A stretch of 64,000 nt of DNA from Motiliproteus sediminis (GCF_017912535.1 NZ_JAERQK010000011.1:1-64000), one strand, 5' to 3'; positions 6,720-16,443 are shown, numbered from the stretch's first letter. Notes: generated by a model not told the origin, from the sequence alone. Numbers and translations: made by a program.

Positions 6720-8145
6720 CGATCGCTCCCCCCTGTGGTGACGGCGAAAGTAGCGTAGTGGTCATCGTGCCGCCCCCCGTCCCCCCTTCGGTGATGCACC
6801 AGCCGGGTTGCAACGCGGCTTCACTGCGGCGGCAGAAATGCTCACAGCAGCGCTGCCATTGCGGCACCTGGTGCTGCACCGCATAACGCGCCATATCCAG
6901 CGCCGCGAAGCTGTAACAGGCCCCCAGCCTTGACCACCAGCCCGAAGGCACCCGTTCGAAATAACTTGCCACCATGGCCCCAACCCCTGCCTGATCCGTA
7001 GCCGGCGCACTCCGGGTCAGCTGCAACCACTCCAGCCGCGCCAGTAGCAACGCCAGGTCCAGACCGGGGTCGCTGCTGCAAAGCTCCTCCAGGTCGATCA
7101 GCCATAGTCGTGGCTCCTGCCCGGGATTGAGATATAGATGCTCCGGCTTGAGATCACCGTGACAGGGTTGCCACAGCGGTTGCAGGCAACCTTGCCGCTG
7201 CGCCTGCTGCAGCGCGTCGAGCTGCTCGCCCAAGGCCGGCAGCGCCCAGCGGATCAGCTCGCAGGCGGCCGCGGCACGACTCAACCAGGAATCACAACCA
7301 ACCCGGGCGCTGAGCGCCAGCGGTGCCGTATGGAACGCGGCCAGACTGCTCCCCAGATGCTGCCACTCGGTAATCTCCAGATCACCGTCGCAAACGCGCT
7401 GTTCGAGGGAGCGACCGGGAACTGCCGCATCGACCTGCAACCGCAGTTCGGGAATGAATCCCAGCGGTCGTACCGGACTCAGCCCCAGCCGCTCGTCCAT
7501 GCCCGCCAACTGCAACTGACGGCGGTACCGCAGCTCACCACTGTCGTCGGCGCGCAACTTGAGAAACACCTGCCAGGGAGCCCCCCTGTTGGCGTCCAGC
7601 GGGCGCACCCGCTGGCTGAGGACGGCGCTGATCAGCGGCCGGTAGCGCACCGGCTGGGGATGTTCCACCACCAGCTCCGCGACACCGCTGTCGCGCTGGT
7701 ACAGCTGTTCCAGCGGCTCCGGCAGACGCCGGAACAGCTCCGCCAGATGCGGTAGACGGTGATCCAGAGGAAAATGCTGCAGCACCATCCGCGACGCCTC
7801 CAACCAGCAAGGCTGCAGGCTGGGAAAGCCACGGAAGGGTTGCCCGTCCGCTTCGCGACAGCCCCGTCGGTAGCGTTTCTCTGCCGTGTTGTCGGCGCTG
7901 ATCAGACCACTGATCCAGTGGCGCCAGCGACCGCCGCTGAGCGGATCCAACAGCTCGATCTCATACAGGCACACCAGCCGCTCGCCGGGGCGGTAGCGGA
8001 AGCGCTGCAAGCGACAATGCTGCATACGGAAGGGTGACTCGCTCTGTTGCAGCCAGCGTTCGATCTTAGCCGCCATCCAGTCGTGGTCGAGCGCCCGATC
8101 CAACCCCGGCAAAGAGGGATCAAAAAAACCCTGATCAGGCGGCAT
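6712..8145 (-). CDS. APH/choline-kinase-fold phosphotransferase of the glycan operon (second)
   Basis: The product has 477 residues. The C-terminal lobe carries the phosphotransferase loop CHGDLKPEHLYL (catalytic Asp in HGD) and the metal-binding LIDLEEL followed by DPGLDLALLLARLEW, typical of the aminoglycoside/choline kinase (APH) superfamily. The N-terminal lobe (about residues 45-230) is long and Arg-rich, with a possible nucleotide-binding lysine in WQVFLKLRAD. It overlaps the first kinase gene by 11 bases and the porin gene by 8. Its position inside a glycan export operon argues for phosphorylating a sugar, polyol or lipid-linked intermediate rather than an antibiotic. It is only distantly similar to its neighbour, so the pair may act as a heteromer or on successive substrates. 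Confidence 0.8.
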   Translation of the reverse strand: MPPDQGFFDPSLPGLDRALDHDWMAAKIERWLQQSESPFRMQHCRLQRFRYRPGERLVCLYEIELLDPLSGGRWRHWISGLISADNTAEKRYRRGCREADGQPFRGFPSLQPCWLEASRMVLQHFPLDHRLPHLAELFRRLPEPLEQLYQRDSGVAELVVEHPQPVRYRPLISAVLSQRVRPLDANRGAPWQVFLKLRADDSGELRYRRQLQLAGMDERLGLSPVRPLGFIPELRLQVDAAVPGRSLEQRVCDGDLEITEWQHLGSSLAAFHTAPLALSARVGCDSWLSRAAAACELIRWALPALGEQLDALQQAQRQGCLQPLWQPCHGDLKPEHLYLNPGQEPRLWLIDLEELCSSDPGLDLALLLARLEWLQLTRSAPATDQAGVGAMVASYFERVPSGWWSRLGACYSFAALDMARYAVQHQVPQWQRCCEHFCRRSEAALQPGWCITEGGTGGGTMTTTLLSPSPQGGAIDG

Positions 8146-9427
8146 CGGCAGCCTCCAGTAGTGGCAGCGCCAGATGTTTCCAGCGGCTCCAGAAAGCGTG
8201 AATACAGGCCAGACGGAGCAGGCTGGCCATGCGGTAAAGGGTCACCGCCGCCGGATCGGCCCGCCGTTCGAGCCCGTAGCCGGCGTGAAACGCGCGCCAC
8301 AGCGGGGCCGCGTTACCGCGCCGCTGTAACTCCAGCAACTGCATGTGGGCAAGAAAGTTGCCTATATCCAAGGCCGGATCGGCCCGACAAAGGGTATCCA
8401 GATCGAGCAGCACCGTATGCGACTCACTGACAATAAACTGCTTGTCGTAGTAATCACGGTGACAGAGCACCGGCTGCGCCGCAGGCAAGCGCAGCAGTCC
8501 GCGTTCGACCCGCCCCCATACCCGCTCCAACGGCGCAGCGAGCGCGGGGAAAAGCGCGCGGGTAAGGGGCACCCAACGCTGCAACAGCGCCAGTTCATCC
8601 TCTGCCCGATGCAGCTGCGGCAGCGCCAGCGTGCTCTGCTGCAACCGCCGTAGCAGTGCCCCGGCATCACGCACCCCGGCGGCCAACGCAGGCCCGCGCA
8701 AGCGATCCAGCGGCTGGCCGTCAACATCTTCCATCAGCAGCACACTATGCTCGCCGTCACAGGCCAGCGGGCGCACCATCCGCAAACGCGGATCGCCTCC
8801 GGTCGGCGTGGGTGCCAGCGCCTGCAACCAGCGCTGAACCTCCAGCTGACGCTGACTGCGTCCCTTGTAGCACTTGATGATCATGCTCTGCGGCTGCGTT
8901 GAGCCGCCGCTGAGGTACCGCAGCCGCACCACCGCACGCCGACCCAGCCGATGGGCCAGCAGGCGGGCGGTCAGCACCCGCACCGGGGTGCCCAGCAGCG
9001 ATGCCAACAACGGCTCCGCCTGATCCGGACGGTTGATCACGCCCAGCAGCGGCAGGCGATGATCGATGCCGGGTTCGCGCAGCACCAGTCCCAGATCCGC
9101 CAGCGGATGCAGAGGCTGACGCTGGTCGCTCTGGGAGACCGGCAGATGACGCAACTTGTGAGCGGCCTCATCGCAATAGGCTGTCAGGCGATCGCCCACC
9201 AGCTCCGCCAGGATCTGGCGCTGGCCACAGCGATACTCCAGCGCAAAGCCGCGCTCGCCGCGCGGATAGATACGCTCCAGCTCCAGCCCGTCGATACAGT
9301 CCACCAGCTCCGGCCAGGCAGCAAGCAGCGGTTGGTGCAGGGTAGCGACCTCCATCGCCCGCCGGAGCGGATCGAGCAACTCCTCGCGGAACGGTTGCTT
9401 GGGCGCCGACCGGGACAGCATGTTCAT
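8135..9427 (-). CDS. APH-fold phosphotransferase of the glycan operon (first)
   Basis: The product has 430 residues. It shows the kinase loop LCHRDYYDKQFIV (an HRD variant of HGD with the catalytic Asp kept) and LLDLDTLCRADPALDIGNFLAHM for metal binding; SMIIKCYKG supplies the likely ATP-binding lysine. Many APH proteins are built like this, and the acceptor cannot be read from sequence. It overlaps the ABC exporter gene by ATGA and the second kinase gene by 11 bases, so production of the three is probably coupled. A role in adding phosphate to the glycan or to its lipid carrier is inference. Confidence 0.8.
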   Translation of the reverse strand: MNMLSRSAPKQPFREELLDPLRRAMEVATLHQPLLAAWPELVDCIDGLELERIYPRGERGFALEYRCGQRQILAELVGDRLTAYCDEAAHKLRHLPVSQSDQRQPLHPLADLGLVLREPGIDHRLPLLGVINRPDQAEPLLASLLGTPVRVLTARLLAHRLGRRAVVRLRYLSGGSTQPQSMIIKCYKGRSQRQLEVQRWLQALAPTPTGGDPRLRMVRPLACDGEHSVLLMEDVDGQPLDRLRGPALAAGVRDAGALLRRLQQSTLALPQLHRAEDELALLQRWVPLTRALFPALAAPLERVWGRVERGLLRLPAAQPVLCHRDYYDKQFIVSESHTVLLDLDTLCRADPALDIGNFLAHMQLLELQRRGNAAPLWRAFHAGYGLERRADPAAVTLYRMASLLRLACIHAFWSRWKHLALPLLEAADAA

Positions 9428-11190
9428 GGTGCCACCCCCGGTGCCCAGCGTGGATCCAGTGCCGGCAACTCGCGGATAACGCCGTCGCGCAGTTGCACCA
9501 CCCGGTCGGCGCTGGCGGCCGCCGCCATATCATGGGTAATCATCAGACAGGTGCGATCAACGGCAAGCTGCTCCAGCGTGGTTTGCACCTCGGCGCGGGC
9601 GCGCGGGTCCAGCCCGGCAACCGGTTCGTCCAGAATCAGAATCGGCGCCTGGCGAATCACCGCCCGGGCGATAGCGATGCGCTGACGCTGACCGCCGGAG
9701 AGCAGCGCGCCGCGCTCGCCCACCGCAGTGTCGTAGCCTTGCGGCAGTGCTTCAATAAAGTGATGGGCATTGGCCGCTTTGGCGGCGGCGACGATCTCCT
9801 CATCGCTGGCGTCGAGTTTGCCGTAACCGATGTTGGCGCGAATGCTGGTGTTGAACAGCACCGCGTCCTGCATCACCACCGCAATCTGGTCACGCAGGGA
9901 GGTCAGGGTGTAGTGATTCGCGGGCACGTCATCGATCAGCACCGTGCCGGCTTCCGGGTCGTAAAAACGCAGCAGCAGGCTGGCGATGGTGGACTTACCG
10001 CTGCCGCTGTCGCCAATCAGTGCCAGAGTCTCTCCGGGACGCAGCTCCAGATCCACCCCGTTGAGCACCGGCCGGCCCGCGCCGTAACCAAAGTAGACCC
10101 GATCGAAACGGACCCGGCCCCGAAACCGCGGCGCCTCCACGGCATCCTCGGCATCGCGAATCTCGGCCCTGGTATCGATGATCTTCAGTACCCGCTCGCC
10201 GCAGACCGTGGCCTTGGCTACCCGCCCGCTGAGGCTGGCGATCTTACCCGCGCTCTTGTACACCACTTTGAGGTAGGCCAGAAACACCAGCAGATCGCCC
10301 GGTGTCAGGGTTCCGGCCTGCACCCGGTTGACGCCGAACCAGAGCACCATCGCGGTACCCACGGCCAGCAGCACCTGCACCAGACGATCGAAGCTGGCAA
10401 TCAGCCGCGTAGCGCGCACCCCGGCCTTGAGGGAGTTGGCGTTACGGGACGAAAACTGCTGATCTTCGTGGGCTTCACGGGCAAATGCCTGCACCACGTG
10501 AATGGCGGTCAGTTTCTCGGTCACCACATTAGCCAGCTTACCCTCCTGCCGGCGCTGGGTGCGGGTGGCCCCCTTGATCCGCTCGTGGTAGCGCCGGTTG
10601 GCAAACACCAGCAGCGGCACCACCGCCAGCGCCATCAACGCCAACTGCCAGTCCATCCACAGCATCACCAGCAGCACACCGATCATCACCAGACCGCGAT
10701 CCAGCGCCGTCAGGGTCAGATTAATCATCAGCTCCCGCAGCAACTGGATGTCACCGGTCAGGCGGGCGATCAGGTCGCCACTGCTGCTACTGTCGTGGAA
10801 GGAGTGCGACAGCCGTTGCAGATGGCTGTAAAGTCGTTGGCGGATTGCCGCCACCACCCGCTGACCAACGGTCGCCGCCAGATAGGACTGGGCGTAAGCG
10901 AACATCCCTCCCGCCACCGCGATCACCACAATGGCGCCGATCAACGCCGCCAGCAGCAGCTCCGGGTTCTGACTCCACTGCGGCCAGCCGGCCCGATAGG
11001 CGGCAGCGTCCGGCAACAACAAGGCATCAAACACCAGCTTCAACGGCCAGGGACGCAGCAGCTGAGCCAGCGCCACCCCCAGCGTGAACAGCAGTACCAG
11101 CAGCAGGGTGCCGTAGTGAGGTCGCAGGTGACCACCAAAGCGCTGAAACAGCCGCCGGATACCAGCCGCCGAGGGGGTTGGGGTGCTCAT
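9424..11190 (-). CDS. ABC exporter with fused membrane and ATPase domains (MsbA-like)
   Basis: The product has 588 residues. Six transmembrane helices lie in residues 25-320, followed by an ATPase domain with Walker A GDSGSGKST (393-401), Q-loop VMQDAVLFNTSI, signature LSGGQRQRIAIARA, Walker B ILILDEP and H-loop MITHDM. This is the fused half-transporter type (MsbA, lipid or peptide exporters), which works as a homodimer. In this operon it is the only inner-membrane transporter, so it probably flips a lipid-linked glycan or its precursor. It overlaps the upstream glycosyltransferase gene (11187) and the downstream kinase gene (9427) by 4 bases each. Confidence 0.88.
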   Translation of the reverse strand: MSTPTPSAAGIRRLFQRFGGHLRPHYGTLLLVLLFTLGVALAQLLRPWPLKLVFDALLLPDAAAYRAGWPQWSQNPELLLAALIGAIVVIAVAGGMFAYAQSYLAATVGQRVVAAIRQRLYSHLQRLSHSFHDSSSSGDLIARLTGDIQLLRELMINLTLTALDRGLVMIGVLLVMLWMDWQLALMALAVVPLLVFANRRYHERIKGATRTQRRQEGKLANVVTEKLTAIHVVQAFAREAHEDQQFSSRNANSLKAGVRATRLIASFDRLVQVLLAVGTAMVLWFGVNRVQAGTLTPGDLLVFLAYLKVVYKSAGKIASLSGRVAKATVCGERVLKIIDTRAEIRDAEDAVEAPRFRGRVRFDRVYFGYGAGRPVLNGVDLELRPGETLALIGDSGSGKSTIASLLLRFYDPEAGTVLIDDVPANHYTLTSLRDQIAVVMQDAVLFNTSIRANIGYGKLDASDEEIVAAAKAANAHHFIEALPQGYDTAVGERGALLSGGQRQRIAIARAVIRQAPILILDEPVAGLDPRARAEVQTTLEQLAVDRTCLMITHDMAAAASADRVVQLRDGVIRELPALDPRWAPGVAP

Positions 11191-12392
11191 ATCGCCCCCC
11201 TTACAGCGGTCAGCGCATGGGTGATCGACAACAGCCGACGCGCATTGTTATCCCAGGTGCGCTGGGCACCGGTGACGGCGGCGGCGTTGGCCAGCCGCTG
11301 GCGCAGTTCAGGGCGATTGCACAGCCGCATCAGCGCCTCGGCCAACTGCTGTTCATCACCGGGACGAACCAGCAAGGCATCCTGCCCATCTCGCAACGAG
11401 GTCGCAATCTGGCCAATGCGACTGGCCACCACGGCGATGCCACAGCCAAGATATTCGTACAACTTCAGCGGTGAAAAATAGAAATCGTCACTGGGCGGAT
11501 AGGGCGCCACCGCGATATCCATGCGCCGCAGATAGGCGGGCACCTGCTCCAGCGGCACCCAGCCGGTGACGCTGATCTGGTCTGCCAGGCCAGCGCCCGC
11601 TGCATAACCCTCGATCCAGCCGCGCAAGGGGCCGTCGCCAACGATCAGCAGGTGGCGTTCCGGGTGACCACTGGCGATGGTGCGAAAACTGTTGAGCAGG
11701 TGCTCGAGGCCATGCCAGGGCTTCAGACTGCCGCTAAACCCGATCACCTGCTTGCCGCTGAGGGCCTCCAGCGTTATCGGTGGCACCTGCGGATTGAACA
11801 GCGCCGCGTCGATGCCGTTTTCAACCACGCTCACCCGATCGGGGTCGGCGCCGTGCTGCAAACAGTAATCCAACACCGCGTCGCTCACCGGCAGCAGGTG
11901 GTCGGCGTGGCTGAACACCGCGGTGCGGATCGATTCCGCCAGCGCTCGATCCAGTAACTGACGGTGGGTGAGCTGCTCCTCGATCAACGGCGCGTTAACC
12001 TCGACCACGCAGGGAATTCCCAATGCCGCACCCGCATCCACACCGGCCCGACTGAACAGGGCATAGCGCTCGTAGATCAGAGCAAAGGGCTGGCGGCTGT
12101 GGTCCTGCAGCAAACGGGCCGCAATTGCGGCGGCGGTGGTGCGCGCCCGGCGCTCCTTGAACCGGCGGCGGGCCTCTCCGCCTGCGGGGATGTCGGCGTC
12201 ATCGAGGCCGGGGGCGACTTCGATCACCTCGGCCGGCAATTCTGCCTCGCCACTACCACGCTGGGCCACGTAGAGCACCAGCTCATGCCCCTGTCGGGCC
12301 AGCGCCGTGCTCATGGCACGGATATGCACCGACGCCCCCTTGGAGCCGAATACCGGGGTACCGCGATCAGCCGCAATGTAAGCGATACGCAT
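11187..12392 (-). CDS. GT4-family glycosyltransferase
   Basis: The product has 401 residues. I chose the ATG at 12392, preceded by GGGAGG; a frame extending to 12494 would run 128 bases into the upstream gene. The Rossmann-like N-half begins MRIAYIAADRGTPVFGSKGASVH. The C-half has the GT-B donor-site pattern VIGFSGSLKPWHGLEHLL and KLYEYLGCGIAVVASRIGQI, with E-x7-E style spacing (EYLGCGIA). GT4 enzymes transfer a nucleotide-activated sugar with retention. It is cytoplasmic or membrane-associated and overlaps the preceding glycosyltransferase gene by 26 bases. The sugar specificity is unknown. Confidence 0.85.
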   Translation of the reverse strand: MRIAYIAADRGTPVFGSKGASVHIRAMSTALARQGHELVLYVAQRGSGEAELPAEVIEVAPGLDDADIPAGGEARRRFKERRARTTAAAIAARLLQDHSRQPFALIYERYALFSRAGVDAGAALGIPCVVEVNAPLIEEQLTHRQLLDRALAESIRTAVFSHADHLLPVSDAVLDYCLQHGADPDRVSVVENGIDAALFNPQVPPITLEALSGKQVIGFSGSLKPWHGLEHLLNSFRTIASGHPERHLLIVGDGPLRGWIEGYAAGAGLADQISVTGWVPLEQVPAYLRRMDIAVAPYPPSDDFYFSPLKLYEYLGCGIAVVASRIGQIATSLRDGQDALLVRPGDEQQLAEALMRLCNRPELRQRLANAAAVTGAQRTWDNNARRLLSITHALTAVRGAI

Positions 12393-13704
12393 CTGCTTGC
12401 CCTCCCGCCTGGCTGGTACCCGCACTGCGCTGGAACTGCGCCCCGAGTTCAGCCACGTTGCGCTCCAGATCGAACAACCGCTGCGCCTTGGCACGTCCGG
12501 CCTGCCCCAGACTCAGCTGGCGCTCGGGGTGCAACAGCAGGTGCTCCATCGCGCTCGCCAGTGAGCGCGGCTGGCGCTGCTCCACCAAGATGCCGGTTTT
12601 ACCGTCGTCGATAATCTCCGGCACCCCGGCGACCCGGGTCGAGATAGTCGCCAGCCCCAGCGCCATCGCTTCCAGCAATGCCGTTGGCAAGCCATCACGG
12701 TCGCCGCTGTCACAGACGACACAGGGCAGCACCAGTGCAGCGGCATCAGCGATCAGCGCGATCACCTGCTGCTGCGTCAGCGCGCCGTGAAACAGCACCT
12801 GCCGCTGCAACCCCGCCTCCGCCACCTGCTGCTGCAGTACCTCGCGCTCGGGGCCATCACCGACGATGCTGAGCCGGAACAGCGGTTGTCGCTCGGCCAA
12901 CAGGGCACAGGCCCGAATCAGGTCGGGGTAGCCTTTTTTCTCTACCAATCGACCGACGGCGACAAAATGGTTGCTCGGCTGGCGCTCCGCGAGGGGCTGG
13001 AAGCGGGCCAGATCGATACCGTTGTAGAGCCTCATGATCCGTTCCCGATCGGCGGGATCGGCCAGCTGACGCAGGTGCTGACGGTTGTAGTCGGAGACCG
13101 TTGCGACAAATGCGGCTTCGTGGATTAGATCACGTCGGCGCTGGTCATCGGTCTGACGGTCGACGTAGGTGTGATAGATGTCGCGGGCGTGGGCCGTAAA
13201 TGAGAACGGCAGCCGACTCTGACGGCCGGCCAACAGCGCCACCAACGCCGCGTTGGAGCCGAAGTGCGCGTGCAGATGCTGAATCCCGCGACTGGCGGCC
13301 ATAAACGCTACGGTCGCGGCTTGCAGCCACAGCAGCGCTGCATCGGTATCACTCTTGCCGGCCAGCAGCGACGCGCTGGTGTCATCCCACTGCCGCGCCA
13401 ACCCCGCCAGTGATGCGCACTCCAGAGGCTGGTCCGCGTCGTTGAGGCGGCCGGACAGCGCCGCCTGGAGCTTGAACCCCTCCAGTGCCCGACTGCGCGG
13501 CAGGTAGAACACCGGCGCCCGCAGTTGTGCCAGAAGGTCATGACGCGCCTCCTGCGGGGGGCGCATCAGCGAATAGACCTCTACCGCCACACCCTGGCGC
13601 TCCAGCGCCAACAGCTCGTTGAGGATGAAGGTTTCGGACAACCGCGGGAAGCGCTTGAGCACGTATGCAATCCGTAGCGGGCGCGTTTCAGGATGCGGAG
13701 CCAT
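12367..13704 (-). CDS. GT4-family glycosyltransferase (colanic-acid WcaL-like)
   Basis: The product has 445 residues. It starts LRIAYVLKRFPRLSETFILNE, a motif shared with exopolysaccharide glycosyltransferases such as WcaL. The donor-binding half has FVAVGRLVEKKGYPDLI and GLPTALLEAMALGLATIST with the conserved glutamates, then GVPEIIDDGKTGILV. A cytoplasmic, retaining GT-B enzyme is expected. It overlaps the upstream MurG-like gene by 17 bases and the downstream one by 26 bases. It probably adds one residue of the repeat unit. Confidence 0.87.
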   Translation of the reverse strand: MAPHPETRPLRIAYVLKRFPRLSETFILNELLALERQGVAVEVYSLMRPPQEARHDLLAQLRAPVFYLPRSRALEGFKLQAALSGRLNDADQPLECASLAGLARQWDDTSASLLAGKSDTDAALLWLQAATVAFMAASRGIQHLHAHFGSNAALVALLAGRQSRLPFSFTAHARDIYHTYVDRQTDDQRRRDLIHEAAFVATVSDYNRQHLRQLADPADRERIMRLYNGIDLARFQPLAERQPSNHFVAVGRLVEKKGYPDLIRACALLAERQPLFRLSIVGDGPEREVLQQQVAEAGLQRQVLFHGALTQQQVIALIADAAALVLPCVVCDSGDRDGLPTALLEAMALGLATISTRVAGVPEIIDDGKTGILVEQRQPRSLASAMEHLLLHPERQLSLGQAGRAKAQRLFDLERNVAELGAQFQRSAGTSQAGGQADAYRLHCG

Positions 13705-14974
13705 ACTGCCACCCTCCGATGCTCAATACCCCTTCCGGAAACAGGAACGGAACCGTGTCGCGCGGGCTCTCGGCCGCTGCCACTGGCGGTTCGGCTTGAG
13801 CCAGCAGCCGCTCCAGCCACCAGCCCATTCGCCCCAGACCATCGAACTCCAGCCGATGCACCGGCACGCTTTGCCGATGGGAACTGGCCAGCTCCTCGCC
13901 CACCACCCGGCACAGACGCTCTGGCTGCAACTGCTGCGGATGCAACGCCCGCAGCAGTCCCAGCGCTTCCATGCGCTGGCAGCGAATCCACTGCTCCTCC
14001 ACCGGCGCTACCCGCGGTACGATCAGTGCCCGCTTACCCAGACTGAGAATCTCACAGACGGTGTTATAGCCCCCCATCGACACCACCAGATCGGCGGCGT
14101 CCAGCAGACTCATGACATCATTACTGAACTCCAGTACCTGTACGCCGCGGCATTCAGCCGCCCAGCGCTCGATCTGCTGACGGTGAGCCGCCATCATCTC
14201 CGGACCACACAGCACCAGCGTGCGCTGCCCCGCCACCGGCGGATGGCGCGCCGGCCCCTGCATGTAGGCAGACAACAGGGCAAAGCCGTCAGCGCCCCCA
14301 CCAGCGGTCAGCACCACCAGCGGCGCATCGCCGATGGCATAGCGCTGGCGTACGTCCGCACCGTTGTCGGCATTGAGTTCACGGTGAACATAACCGCAGT
14401 AGCGCAGCTTGGCGCGGGTGGCGGCGGGAAAGCGGTACTCGGCACCCAGGTTGAACACCTCCGCCGAGCCCACCACCAGCAGCTGGTCGTAGTAGCGTTC
14501 GATCGCCTGGTGATAGCCCCCCTGAGCCCATTCAGCCTGGGTGGTGGCCGGCGCGTCGAGAATGTCGCGCAACACCATCACGCAGCGCGGCGGACGGGCC
14601 AGAGTCTGCATCGCTTCCAGCGCCGGTTGCAGCTCGTTACTCAACCCCAGCGGCTTCTTGTCTACCAGCAGCAGATCCGGTTGAAAGTCCAGCAGCGCCG
14701 CCTGAATGATATTGGCGCGCAAGCGCACGATGGCGTCGTACTCCATATCCAAGCTGCGCACCACATACTGCCCCCCCTGAGTGCGCCCCAAACAGGGCAA
14801 TTTGACGTAATCGATACGCTCGGGAATTCGAAAGGAGTGCAGCATCGGCGAGCCGGAAAGAATCAGAATAGAGTAGTCGGGCCGGCTGCGGGACAGGAAG
14901 GTGGCGATTGCCAGCATTCGCCGGATGTTTCCCAGACCATAAGTATCGTGGGAGTAGATCAAAATCTTTTTCAT
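13688..14974 (-). CDS. MurG/GT28-like predicted glycosyltransferase, first gene of the glycan operon
   Basis: The product has 428 residues from the ATG at 14974, which has AGG 9 bases upstream; a second ATG two codons earlier (14980) is only 3 bases from it. It begins MKKILIYSHDTYGLGNIRRM, the His/Gly pattern of predicted glycosyltransferases related to MurG (GT-B). The C-half has VVLTAGGGADGF for the donor phosphate and DLVVSMGGYNTVCEILSLGKRALIVPR, the conserved Gly-Gly and Glu of this group. It heads the seven-gene minus-strand operon, so its promoter lies in 14975-15396. Acceptor and sugar are unknown. Confidence 0.83.
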   Translation of the reverse strand: MKKILIYSHDTYGLGNIRRMLAIATFLSRSRPDYSILILSGSPMLHSFRIPERIDYVKLPCLGRTQGGQYVVRSLDMEYDAIVRLRANIIQAALLDFQPDLLLVDKKPLGLSNELQPALEAMQTLARPPRCVMVLRDILDAPATTQAEWAQGGYHQAIERYYDQLLVVGSAEVFNLGAEYRFPAATRAKLRYCGYVHRELNADNGADVRQRYAIGDAPLVVLTAGGGADGFALLSAYMQGPARHPPVAGQRTLVLCGPEMMAAHRQQIERWAAECRGVQVLEFSNDVMSLLDAADLVVSMGGYNTVCEILSLGKRALIVPRVAPVEEQWIRCQRMEALGLLRALHPQQLQPERLCRVVGEELASSHRQSVPVHRLEFDGLGRMGWWLERLLAQAEPPVAAAESPRDTVPFLFPEGVLSIGGWQYGSAS

Positions 14975-15396
14975 GCGCATCGACCTGCTTTGTGGGCCGT
15001 TCCGATGACGCTGGAACAGCAGTTGTTATGGGGCCGGATTGACGACAGCGATCAATTCGCAGTAACTCGGTCAACCATGCCGATAACAACCGGCCCCCTG
15101 CTTTAATCCGCAGCGAGCCCGAACGGTCGTTGGAGTAAAACGCCCGGCTCCCCATCGGTGTGCGCTAACCGACTGAGACGCTTGGAAAAGATTTATTTGT
15201 AACCAAATTGAAAAGATGTGTTCACATTTCCACTATTTGCTGATTCAGAGGAAATATTAATCGGGTGGGTAATTCGTTTGACCCGGGGGTAGGTCAGCAT
15301 TGGCCACCAGCGCAATGCGAACCGCCGCAGAGCCTGTTACTTCGGACAGTGGCGCCAGCTCAACGGGGGGGGGGGGATGGGCAACCAGGCCGGCCA
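14975..15396. other. intergenic region with glycan-operon promoter and a 12-G tract
   Basis: No convincing gene lies here. The AT-rich part 15180-15265 probably holds the minus-strand promoter of the glycan operon. It includes the perfect dyad ATGTGTTCACAT at about 15213-15224, too short for a standard CRP site. A homopolymer of 12 G occupies 15365-15376, 21 bases past the 3' end of the transporter gene that starts at 16305. Such tracts slip during replication and can alter expression if placed in a promoter or leader. Confidence 0.5.
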
Positions 15397-16305
15397 TCAG
15401 GCACCGGCATTGCCCGCCACCGGCGGCAACCGCCGCCGCGACTGGCTGATATAGACGCCGGTAAATACCAGCACCGAGGCCAGTATCTGGGCGGAGTTCA
15501 GGGTTTCGCCCAGCACCAGATAGGCCAGCGCCAGGGTGAACACCGGAATCAAGTTGATAAAGCCGGAGGCCTGCCCCGCCGGAACCCGCGACAGGGCAAA
15601 GTTGTATAGCCCGTAAGCGCCGATATTGATCAAGGTGCCGAGGTACAGAATGGCCCCCAGCCCCTGAGCATCCACCGTGGTCGGCAGCTCAGTCTGCGGC
15701 AGCAGCAGAAAAGGGAAGAAAAACAGCCCCCCCAGCCAGGCCTGCACCGCAGTCAGCAGCCAGGTGGAGTAGCGATCAGCCAGATGCTTGAGGCTGAGGG
15801 TATAAACCGTGGCGCACACCATCGCCAGAAACTCGAGAAAGTTGCCCAGCAGCGGGTTAGGCGCGGAGTGGTCGCTGTCGCCAGCCAGGCTCAGCCAGCA
15901 GGCGCCCACTATCGCCAACGCGAACCCCAGCAAGGTAGTGCGCGTCACCCGTTCGCCAAACCACAGATACGCCCCCACCGCCACCATCAGGGGCGCGAGT
16001 GCGGTGATCATACCCGCCTGCCCCGCGGTGGTGTTCTGCAGCGCCGCGGTTTCGAACAGGAAATAGAGGCAGGGTTCGGCCACCGCCATCAGCAGCAGAT
16101 ACTTGTAATCGCCGCGGCGGTACTCGAAACGCCAGATCCAGCGAAACACCAGCAGAAAGCAGAGACTGGCCACCGCCATCCGGCCAAAGATCACCACCAT
16201 CGGATCGTAGACCTGGAATGCCAGCTTCAGCGCCACGAAGGAGCTGGCCCACAGCAGCATGGCCGTAATCAGGCAAAAGGTTGGCAGGTAGGGTGAACGG
16301 CTCAT
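15397..16305 (-). CDS. EamA/DMT-superfamily membrane transporter
   Basis: The product has 302 residues from the ATG with GGGAG 9 bases upstream; a frame reaching 16368 lacks such a site. Ten hydrophobic segments form two EamA repeats (LLWASSFVALKLAF near the start of the first; AILYLGTLINIGAYGLYNFALSRVPAG in the second). These proteins export metabolites, amino acids or drugs; the substrate cannot be inferred. It is transcribed toward the glycan operon but separated from it by 420 bases. Confidence 0.85.
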   Translation of the reverse strand: MSRSPYLPTFCLITAMLLWASSFVALKLAFQVYDPMVVIFGRMAVASLCFLLVFRWIWRFEYRRGDYKYLLLMAVAEPCLYFLFETAALQNTTAGQAGMITALAPLMVAVGAYLWFGERVTRTTLLGFALAIVGACWLSLAGDSDHSAPNPLLGNFLEFLAMVCATVYTLSLKHLADRYSTWLLTAVQAWLGGLFFFPFLLLPQTELPTTVDAQGLGAILYLGTLINIGAYGLYNFALSRVPAGQASGFINLIPVFTLALAYLVLGETLNSAQILASVLVFTGVYISQSRRRLPPVAGNAGA

Positions 16306-16443
16306 GGGGGCACTCCCGGATGCAAGGCGGGGGAGTATGGCACAGCGGCCGAGTGTTAAAAATATCACCTGGCGCGTAAATTAAAACCGCCGCACATCAA
16401 TGCAAAATCCAGTGGAGATTGGGCGAAGGCCGACCCAGATACC

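Noticed and set aside
9493-11481. 662-codon plus-strand frame opposite the ABC exporter
   Set aside because: It is antisense to a gene with all ATPase motifs. Its product is His/Gln-rich low complexity, the typical shadow of a GC-rich gene. The same holds for 13619-15106, 36442-37617 and 47546-49414.
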